Below are positions 16,718 through 26,929 of a DNA stretch of 26,929 nt, piece after piece (within the stretch, counting starts at the first letter, position 1; every line of letters starts with the position of its first letter). The notes below the pieces were generated by a model, which was not told where the DNA came from, ran no database searches, and saw only the letters and a list, made by a program, of their open reading frames with translations. The DNA lies in the NCBI GenBank assembly GCA_016098155.1, contig JAAAJB010000447.1:1-26929 (forward strand), read 5' to 3'. The stretch is from Actinomortierella ambigua (Eukaryota; Mortierellomycota; Mortierellomycetes; Mortierellales; Mortierellaceae). The translations under genes were made by a program, and so were the position numbers.

Positions 16718-19260
16718 TTAGCAAGATTCGTCCCCGTCGATCCACGTTTGTACTCGCTCGGCAGACTTTTCTGAAATCATGGAGGAAGGAAACTCGTCTG
16801 AACCATACTCTAGCTTGGGCGATGGAGATTGGCGGACCAAACGGCAAGGATGATTCAAAAATGACGAGAACCACTCGTGAAGACGCGGGTCGTTGTGAGA
16901 TGCGACTCGAGTACAGTCGCCGTAGACTCTGTTAGGGAGTGTTTTGAGGGGGTCTCGCCCTTCAGGGGAAGCAGTGTCCAGCGCGTCAAGCGAGACGACT
17001 AGCCTTCTGCGGCCATCATCCCTGCTGCAGGCACAGTGCGTGCTGTGATCGTCAACGTTGGTGGTGGCGGTGGTGGTACAGGTCGGCGGGACAGCGCCGA
17101 AGCCATTCCTCCTTTTAGAGGGAGAGGACAGATCTGGACTTGGGGGCGGTGTTCCCAGGGCAGAGTCAACGTCGTCGTGCTCGACCACCATGACATTCTT
17201 CTCGAGCAACACCTCGGCACGGATGAGGGACATCCTTGGGACCTGCTTCGGTGTCAGAGCTGCGCCCGTTGCCTGATCGACAAGCGTCCACTCTTGGTCG
17301 TACTTTAAGCCATGTGATGCAAGTGGCCAGGCCTGATTCGGAGGGACCCTGTGGCCCTTACAGGACTTGACTGGATGGATGATTGGTGAATCGACCTCGT
17401 CTAAGGATCCATTTTGCCGCCGCTGCTGCTGATGCTCCTGCTGCTGCTGCTCGCCCACATCCAGCATACTAGAAACCTCCTCAGGCTCAGACGTTTCGAC
17501 AAAGTGTTCAGACAAAAAATCGAGCAAGTTCAACACATCTTCTGCAGTTGACATGGCGCCCATCGAGACGCGGATCGAGCCTGTTGGCTTTTCATTGAGA
17601 ATGTCGGTATCGCCTGAGCAGACGTGCCCCGCCTAAGATAAAATATATCAATGATGCATAGGAAAAGGGATGTTAGTCGTCTTTTAATAACAGCATTCAA
17701 AGGCATGGATCCATTTCAGTCTGCATTGTGTAGGTTACCTCAAACATCTCCTTGACATCATCCGCAGAGTATTCGAGCCACCGCTGCATAGAGCCTGGGT
17801 TGCAGAACCCACCCACGCGAAGATGGATATCCTTCATCCTGGCAAGTCTCTCGACATGAGCATAGCCGATCCACTTGCCATTACTTTGTTTGAGATTGAA
17901 GTTGACGATGGGTCCATACTCAGCCGGGTTGCCCACGAGACTTGAATCCTCCCCGTCCCCTGGTGCATGCTCGACGTAGATGGTGCAGAGAGGTGTACCA
18001 TTCCAATGCTCGAGCTGCCGAAGGCCGTTGTAGAGCAGTCGCTGCAGTGATGAGACATGCGGGGAAATGTTGGCATAGCTCCCATACAGCTCGTTCACCG
18101 ATTCAAAGGCATGGTCGAGGGCGATGATGTCCAAAAAGTTGAGCGTACCCTCCTCGAATCGGCCGTGTAAGGTGTCGTGGAGAACATGCCAGGGAGAGTC
18201 CCAGGTCATCATTGTGATGGTACCTCCACCAAAATAGTGTTTGTGTAACAGGTCCTTATGCTCCGTCTTGACAATCAGAGCACCCAGGCCTGTCGGGAAA
18301 CCAAACATCTTGTAAAAGCTCACGACCATAAAATCAGGTGCTTCGTCTAGGTTTTTGAGCGAGACTTGCGAAGTCATGGAATGGGAGGCAGCATCCAGCA
18401 AAACAAGAGTCTTTTCGGTATCCGATGAAAATTGTTGGCGGATTTTGCTGGGCCAGCTCAGGGGGAAGCGTCGACCGCTATAGTTGCACTGCGCTGGATA
18501 AGCAAACAAGCTGTAGCTAGGCCGCTGTGGAGTGGAGGCATCCCTGGGGGTCTGTGCCGGTGGGTGCTGCGGGTACTGGTGTTGACGCTGGTCGCCAAGA
18601 AGGGATTCGACAGTAGCTCGATCTACAGTCTCCACCTGAATAGCTCTCGACTCGTCCTCCGCCAAGCCTCGAAGACCGACAACGCTTGTGTGGGTTTCGC
18701 GGAATACCCAGAGCCGGCTGGGCTCCCTATCTCGCTCACTTGTCCTGGTCCAAGGAAAGGCTTCACCAACGAGCCTGATGGCCGCTGTTGCGTTCGATGT
18801 GAAGATGACGTCCCACTCGCCATTCGTCGACGCTTGAAAGTGCTCGAGGATCTGCCGCCGGGCCGAAGTGACTCTTGCTGTGGTAGCTTGTGAAGAGGAT
18901 GATCTTGAATGGGGGTTGGCATAGAGGTTTTGAGCTAGATCAGCAGCGAAGCGCTGGACGTGGCACTGGGCAGGTAAAGTGGCACCAGCATGATCAAGGT
19001 ATGTAGCGTCTGCATTCAAGTAGGAGTATGTAGGCAGAAACAATGTTAGAGGGGGGTGGGCGGAAAGGCGTGAAAAGGGAGATACCAGGGCTACTTCCTC
19101 TCGTTGACTGAAACACCATGCGGAGCGATTTTTGTGTACCTTTGATCTGGGGATACTGTTCTTGACGGATGGCGTTGATACGGCCATTGTATCCATAGCC
19201 TTGCGCAGCAGTGCTTGCCAAGAATGCATCGAGCGCTTTCTGTCTCGCTGTTTCGGCCAT
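16718..19260 (-). CDS. hxB: Molybdenum cofactor sulfurase, C-terminally short (768 aa, 3 exons)
   Basis: Proposed minus-strand exons are 19260-19140, 19009-17739 and 17632-16718; the introns (130 and 106 nt) keep frame. The enzyme adds the terminal sulfur to MoCo for xanthine dehydrogenase/aldehyde oxidase-type enzymes, using cysteine. Residues 1-490 form the PLP-dependent class V aminotransferase (NifS-like) domain: YLDHAGATL 44-52, TSNATAA, LLDAASH, the PLP lysine in SFYKMFG (Lys274), and GGFCNPG with candidate persulfide Cys443. GHVCSGDTD and PTGSIRVSMGAMST join across intron 2. The MOSC N-terminal beta-barrel begins near 545 (SPIIHPVKSC) and PCRLVRQ lies near 730. The frame stops soon after, while family members continue for roughly 100 or more residues with the rest of MOSC. 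A Gln-rich linker (526-534) and a low-complexity insert are also present. Aminotransferase activity could remain, but full function is doubtful. Confidence 0.85.
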
Positions 19261-19438
19261 ACGAACAGATCAAAGGTGGAAGGAGGTTCAAAAAGGTTGA
19301 GGGGGCAGAGGGTAGAAAGTGAATGTGATACGCACACGAAGCGCAGGACTGAGTCGGCAGTTATAAGAGTGTGATCGAGGTGAAAAGGTGAATGAATATG
19401 GCGAAGGAGAGCGAGAGAAGGGTCTGGAGAGACAGGGG

Positions 19439-19447
19439 TTTTATATA
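19439..19447 (-). promoter_or_regulatory. Candidate TATA box of the sulfurase gene
   Basis: On the minus strand this reads TATATAAAA, about 180 bases upstream of the proposed ATG at 19260. That implies a leader of roughly 150 bases, which is plausible but unproven. Confidence 0.4.
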
Positions 19448-21214
19448 TGGAACGATAGGGAATGTGTGTATGTGAGTGGGATGCATGGGTGGAAGGACCA
19501 GCCGTCGGATTATCACGAGAAGAAAACGATTGGCTCCAAGGGAAAGGCACACAAAGTTTGGGTTGATCTGTTCTCACAAGAAAACATGGGCTCAGTTGTT
19601 ATAAACGTAATGCACATGGCCCGACTGTCAACGATGGAAGTTCTCCCAGCCTTATTCTCGCCCAATGCACGTGCGTCCATTGCGTCTCATCCCACACCCC
19701 TGCTGCACAGAAGCACTGTGCTTCCTCTCCTACTGTACATTAAAGAACTTGGCCATCGGCAGCATAGCTACGAGTGGGATGCTTGCAATCAAGAGATAGA
19801 ATATGACGGCAAATGTGTGAACTGACTGGCAGTAAACCTTCATACGCTAAAGCATGCACACCACTTCCGTATTACCTTCAAGACAGTACTGTGCAATACC
19901 CCCCCCCCTGCAACTTTGCCTTTCTATTCAATTTTCCCTTTGGCCTTGCACTGCCCTCCTCGCCTCTTCCCCCTCCCCCTTCCGAAAGGAACACGGAGAG
20001 CCCACACAGCGATTGTGGCTTGATGGAAGCTGTGCACAGTCAGTGGGAACAAAAGCCCAAGCTTGAGGGTGAGGATAGTCTCGTTTTTTCGAACCTTCTG
20101 CTTTCTTCCAGAGGAGAATCTATTAAGATATAATTACTGAGCGAAGGGAAGAGAGACAGTCGATAGACTTTGTGATAGTTCGATTTTGATCCGCTCTTGA
20201 GGTGAGCTGTCTAAGCCCGGTCCGTCCATGTTTTTTGCTTTGTCCAAGGACGCACAAGGCTATATTTTGACCAACCAATCGACGTACTCCCACAGGGAAA
20301 AAGCGCTAGTTCTCATACAGCGTTCTGCCCTCCCTAACCAGCTATTCGCTCTTCCATCCCATGCCATGATTGCACAGTGCCAGCGAGTAGGTTACTAAGC
20401 GTCTGCCATTCGGGTCAAGGATGCGAATGGATGAGCTCATCTATGAAGCATTAGGGGTCATAGTGCATATCGTAGCTCCAATTTTAGCATATTTGGATAC
20501 ACCCTCTCCTTTTTGTTGTCCGCATGGGAAGAGAAGAGTCCATCATAGGTGCAACCATGGGTGCAACCATGCATGCAATTCTAGAGGCGATAGTCCAAAA
20601 CCCGCAAAGTGGCGATCGGACAGTCAATAATAGATCGACGTAAGCATAGGTATCCAAAAAGTAAAAGTAAACTCATCTTGGACTGAGGAATGGGCGATCA
20701 TGTACCAACATTTTGGTAACATGTATGTGACATGCACGTACAAAATCCTGGGAAAGCCGGATGGCATCATATGAGGTTCTCTATCGTGTAGACAAGACTG
20801 TCTTCCTTGATACTTCTGCTCCAAGGCTCCAAGAATCTAATGCAAACCTTTCGTTCCAGGTTGAATCGTACGCAAGCTATCATAAGCATGTGCTCTTTTT
20901 GTTAGACATGGACATAGCATGGAGAGTAGAGTTGGGTGTGATCGGGGCATGCCAGATCGTACTGCTCCAGCACCAGATGGAGCTCCATCTTCTCGAAGTT
21001 ACAAATCGAAATGCTGTCTCACTAAAGGCGTCTACCCTCGATATGTAAGTTGCGAGTAGTGCGATAAATGCCGAGGATGGCACAAGATAGCATAGCAACA
21101 AGAACCTACTTCGTGCCTGACTGGGGAGCCTTTTTTTTTAGTAGATAGAGAGCATACATATATAGCAGTCACTCGGTGAGAGCTGCCATGGGGGGGGGGT
21201 TCACTCTGTCACCA
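19448..21214. other. About 1.8 kb without a convincing gene
   Basis: The ORFs here (19388-19825, 19813-20133, 20421-20630 and 20761-21048, plus) have no recognisable domain or splice context. Small features include a GGTGCAACCAT direct repeat near 20549-20570, a C-rich run near 19900 and a G10 run at 21190-21199. The stretch may hold the sulfurase promoter and older family debris that I cannot recognise. Confidence 0.4.
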
Positions 21215-21605
21215 CAACCAATCCCACTCGACGCACTGTCGGTGCAGTCAAGCTCTTTAAATGGCACCTTTCCTGACCTGCAGAACCTATGGCTCGGTGA
21301 TGCATACTGCAGGACCTTCAAGACATAATGGGGCGTGCTCTTCCAGGTCTCCAGAAGCTTTTCATGGCAACGGCGAGACCACGCACTATACAGCAGGTGG
21401 TGGAGGCTACACGGAACCACCCGTCGACGAAAAAAAAGTCCAGCTTCGACAAGAGCCACCAGACAAGGAAGCACGCCGAGAATTGGGCTTTGGCTTTGAG
21501 TTATGCGGAAGAAAAAGTTTATATGCAAGTCCCTCAGGCACCGTCTATGGAGGAGTTGCTCGACTACGAACCATGCGCAAAGATTCAGGTATGTACGCGT
21601 CGAAT
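21215..21605 (+). pseudogene. Frameshifted 3' relic of an F-box/LRR family member
   Basis: The block begins with PIPLDALSVQSSSLNGTFPD, then LQNLWL, matching the C-terminal repeat of paralog 3 (CPIDVLSTLNSP, then IFPALHTLEM). A deletion removes the LQPE equivalent after a YC. The frame then shifts to DLQDIMGRALPGLQKLFMA and TIQQVVEATRNHPS, which matches MGRALPGLKN and TPQQVVEYTRHHPS. A further shift falls in the A8 run at 21429-21436, after which the KKVQLRQEPPDKEARRELGF frame continues the family sequence. The relic ends about 245 bases before the start of intact paralog 3, so it looks like the tail of a lost tandem neighbour. Confidence 0.8.
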
Positions 21606-21850
21606 CATTGGCGAAACTAGTTCGACAGTGACAGGTAAGAATCCTTTTCTCACCTTTGTATGGCAAGATGGATGTTTTTCAATTCGGGCATCCGGTCCTA
21701 GAACGATGTTGAGAGTAGCGTCGGTTACAAAATATGTTCTGAGGTACACACATGCAACGCTGGAATGACAAATTTCAAGAAGGTTCATTTTTCCCTCGCT
21801 CTCACAAATCTCCTGTCATCCTCTTTTTCGCATTTCGTGGCCTCATCGCC

Positions 21851-23953
21851 ATGGTTGAATCGGACATCATTGTACTCATCCTCGATCATGTCGACGACCG
21901 AGGCACTCTTTTCTCACTCCTCACCGTCAACAAGCAGATCTTTCAACTCGCTTGTGGGACCCTGTACAGAGATCCTTTTCGTTTCTTCCGCGACGGGAAC
22001 CGTTATGACGAATCTACAGTGAAGAACAGGCTGTCTCTTGTGCGGCTGCTCTTGGACCTCTCGCCAGCGGTGGATGAAGATGCAAACCTTGTCCGCCGTG
22101 CATTCGACGTGCCCCTGAAGCAGGATTCGAGAGCAGCGAATCTTGTCCGTCGTGCATTCCGGGTACCACGGAAGCCAACGACGATGCTGGACTATCTCTC
22201 GTTCATCCGATGTGTACGATGGGAGTACTTGCTGGAGCACCCTATAAACGAGAGCAAGAGTACCATATTGAAATACCAACGCCCTGATCTCGTAGCTCGA
22301 GGTTGCAACACGTTTGTCAGGAGCACGCTGACATGGTGTTTCTGCGGTCATCAGCTAGGCCAGCTGCGCGAGCTTGAGATTGAGCCAGACGTCATCGAGC
22401 GCTACATCGCCGCGGCACCCCAGCTTCGCTGCCTGAGAACCATTGTCATCGCCACCTATCACGGCTTCCCTACCAATTTAACCCAGCTCATATACCCTAC
22501 CACAGCCAGCCTCGTTCAGAAACTACAAGAGCACCATGGCAAGGGTCTAGTCCGCGACTGCTGCTTCTCCCTTCCACCCGAGTATAATGCGGATGCCGAT
22601 GCTTCGCGATGGAATTTAGCCATGCGCAAGCAGCTGCCCCTCATACTGCCCCGTGGTCTAAGGCTGGCTTTGCCTATTCGTCCAATTGATTCGTATCTCT
22701 CGCGGGTGATGGGTCTAGCCACGGCCCAGGGCTCCCAATGCCAATGGAGTGAGATTGCTAAGGAGCACTCGGATCTGTCGGCTGGGCAGATCCTACAACG
22801 TGGACGATCGCTTGTCGATCTGAGTGTCTACTTTGTCAAATCAGGGGTCAATGATCCGGGCGTGCTTGCATGGGCAGCGGACGAGGCACGTGAGCGTGCA
22901 GCGGGGAGGTTGTTGGCTCCAGCAGTTCCTCTGAAGAGGCTCAACCTAGGACTGTATGGGCTTACTGCTGTGGACATGTTCAGAGTGCTCATGGACGCCA
23001 TCCGTGGATTTCGTCAATCGTTGGTCACACTCTACGTGAGAACCTCCGCACCAGAGGCTGGTGAAGAATACAGCGATTTGCCACAACTGCCCTTGCTCCA
23101 AAACGAGTCTATGGTGATGTCACGCCTGGACCACCTCATGTTCTCGGGCCACAACCCCGAGCGGTTGGATATCCGCCTCCTGCAGTCCTGCCCCAACCTG
23201 ACGCGACTCGAGGTGACCCTTGAGGAATTCAAGGACCCGAATGCACTTCCACCGAGCTGGCCTGTGCTCCTCTTGCCCTGTCTCACTTGGATGACACTCT
23301 CTGGACGAGCCACCAACCTGTTTGACCCAGCATCGTTTCATGGCATGCCACAACTGCAGACAATGAGCCTATCCTTCAATGAAGATCCGGACGACTCTTC
23401 GGCGAGCGCCAAGGCTTTACTGGATCGCTGGACTTGGGACTGGAATCTACCCGAGCTGACGAAGTTCCGGGTGTGGGCAGAGTCGAGGATGGCCGAGTTC
23501 TGCCTCAGAATCCTCCGAGGCTGCCCAAAGCTGCAAGAGCTATCGCTAGAGTTTCCAAGATACGGTGACAAGGAGCCATGCCCGATCGACGTGTTGTCGA
23601 CCTTGAACAGTCCCACTCAAGACATTTTCCCCGCATTGCATACCTTGGAGATGACTGGACGCTACTGCCTGCAGCCCGAGGATCTTCAAGTTTTGATGGG
23701 ACGTGCTCTCCCTGGCCTTAAAAATGTCAGCATGCACTCTGTGAGTCCATGCACCCCTCAACAGGTGGTGGAATACACGCGACACCACCCATCGTTGAAG
23801 TATGTTAGTATCCGCCACGAACTGCCGACCGATGCCGAAGAGCTGCAGATGGGCCTCGAATATGGCAATCTCAGTGCCTCTGCTACCGACATATGCTATT
23901 ACACGTTTGAAGATGTTGGAACAGGGCGCTACTTTATCCGAAAGAAACAATAA
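21851..23953 (+). CDS. F-box/LRR-like protein, paralog 3 (700 aa)
   Basis: Single-exon gene. The ORF opens at 21752, but ATG 21851 (GCCATGG context) begins at the same point of the F-box-like segment as the other paralogs (IIVLILDHVDDRGTLFSLLT). It keeps all family landmarks: MLDYLSFIR, GHQLGQLRELEIE, LSAGQILQRGRSL, AAGRLLAPAVPLKRL, LQSCPNLTRLEVTLEE, LFDPASFHGMPQLQ, LDRWTWDWNLPELT and TPQQVVEYTRHH. An internal 54-base tandem duplication gives NLVRRAFDVP and NLVRRAFRVP where paralogs 1 and 2 have a single copy. It probably acts as an SCF-type substrate receptor with an unknown target. The stop codon lies inside AATAAA. It ends about 165 bases before the CDC5 start codon. Confidence 0.85.
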   Translation: MVESDIIVLILDHVDDRGTLFSLLTVNKQIFQLACGTLYRDPFRFFRDGNRYDESTVKNRLSLVRLLLDLSPAVDEDANLVRRAFDVPLKQDSRAANLVRRAFRVPRKPTTMLDYLSFIRCVRWEYLLEHPINESKSTILKYQRPDLVARGCNTFVRSTLTWCFCGHQLGQLRELEIEPDVIERYIAAAPQLRCLRTIVIATYHGFPTNLTQLIYPTTASLVQKLQEHHGKGLVRDCCFSLPPEYNADADASRWNLAMRKQLPLILPRGLRLALPIRPIDSYLSRVMGLATAQGSQCQWSEIAKEHSDLSAGQILQRGRSLVDLSVYFVKSGVNDPGVLAWAADEARERAAGRLLAPAVPLKRLNLGLYGLTAVDMFRVLMDAIRGFRQSLVTLYVRTSAPEAGEEYSDLPQLPLLQNESMVMSRLDHLMFSGHNPERLDIRLLQSCPNLTRLEVTLEEFKDPNALPPSWPVLLLPCLTWMTLSGRATNLFDPASFHGMPQLQTMSLSFNEDPDDSSASAKALLDRWTWDWNLPELTKFRVWAESRMAEFCLRILRGCPKLQELSLEFPRYGDKEPCPIDVLSTLNSPTQDIFPALHTLEMTGRYCLQPEDLQVLMGRALPGLKNVSMHSVSPCTPQQVVEYTRHHPSLKYVSIRHELPTDAEELQMGLEYGNLSASATDICYYTFEDVGTGRYFIRKKQ
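22085..22192 (+). repeat. 54-bp tandem duplication within F-box paralog 3
   Basis: AACCTTGTCCGCCGTGCATT at 22085 recurs as AATCTTGTCCGTCGTGCATT at 22139, exactly 54 bases later. This adds 18 residues in frame. The two copies have diverged at several positions, so it is not a sequencing stutter. Confidence 0.8.
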
Positions 23954-23954
23954 A
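23949..23954 (+). terminator. AATAAA overlapping the stop codon of F-box paralog 3
   Basis: The stop TAA (23951-23953) is nested in AATAAA, the same arrangement (CAATAAAG) as in paralog 2. Confidence 0.4.
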
Positions 23955-24117
23955 GACTTTGCAGTAGTACGATGCTCAACCTGCAAAAAAAAAAGTGTAC
24001 AAGCCACCGATCTGAGAGAAGTAACACGACCCTCATTGCCCTGGCATTTACTCTCCACATTTCCTTTGCAAGCTCTCCTCTCTACTCTCCCTTCCTCCCT
24101 CCCCCCCCCCCTTCGAC
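23955..24117 (+). promoter_or_regulatory. Short pyrimidine-rich upstream region of CDC5
   Basis: Only about 165 bases separate the paralog 3 stop from the CDC5 start. The last 50 are C/T-rich and include a C11 run, with no TATA box. This is common for constitutive fungal housekeeping genes. The 3' end of paralog 3 and the CDC5 promoter must overlap or abut. Confidence 0.4.
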
Positions 24118-26842
<2,725 letters not shown>

Positions 26843-26853
26843 TCGCTAGACTT

Positions 26854-26919
26854 CCCCCCCCCCCCCCCACCTCAGCACCTTTTTTCCCCACAACCCCCAA
26901 AAACAAAAAAAAAAAAAAA
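26854..26919. repeat. Homopolymer runs downstream of CDC5
   Basis: A C15 run (26854-26868) and an A15 run (26905-26919) lie just beyond the CDC5 stop. No canonical AATAAA is seen before the window ends. Confidence 0.7.
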
Positions 26920-26929
26920 CACCAATAAC

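Noticed and set aside
19388..19825. Plus-strand ORF of 145 codons.
   Set aside because: It overlaps the sulfurase promoter and leader on the other strand and has no domain or codon pattern supporting it.

Overview
The window looks like nuclear DNA of a filamentous fungus. Introns are short (82-146 nt) with GT(A/T) donors and (T/C)AG acceptors, genes lie on both strands, and the recognisable genes are fungal: a Crypton-type tyrosine recombinase, a fungal detoxification-type copper ATPase, a fungal molybdenum cofactor sulfurase and the splicing factor Cdc5/Cef1. The repeated large F-box/leucine-rich proteins resemble the families expanded in Mucoromycota, probably Mortierellomycotina. That placement is inference.

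Layout. Bases 1-2000 are low-complexity, Pro- and Ser-rich sequence with weak ORFs. Minus-strand debris of a proteasome alpha-1 subunit gene (PSMA1/PRE5 family) lies at about 2047-2866, and a 155-bp part of it is duplicated at 472-626. Two single-exon F-box/LRR-like paralogs follow on the plus strand (2985-4982 and 6048-8138), with a broken third copy between them (5330-5817). A short Cys-containing hypothetical gene (8991-8341, minus) diverges from a three-exon Cu(+)-ATPase gene (9599-12693), which has a TATA box. Next is a four-exon Crypton-like recombinase (15903-12728, minus). A 5' scrap of the F-box family sits at 16224-16290. The molybdenum cofactor sulfurase gene (19260-16718, minus, three exons) stops early inside its MOSC domain. 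About 2 kb with no convincing gene leads to a frameshifted 3' scrap of the F-box family (21215-21605), a third intact F-box/LRR paralog (21851-23953) and a four-exon CDC5/CEF1 gene (24118-26842).

How it fits together. Conserved housekeeping or metabolic genes (copper export, MoCo sulfuration, splicing) alternate with a fast-evolving F-box/LRR family present as three intact and three broken copies, plus one transposon and proteasome-gene debris. Nothing links the genes into a pathway or operon. The most distinctive feature is birth and death of the F-box family beside a Crypton. Exon joins were inferred by reading splice sites and protein continuity by eye. None has been checked against transcripts or databases.
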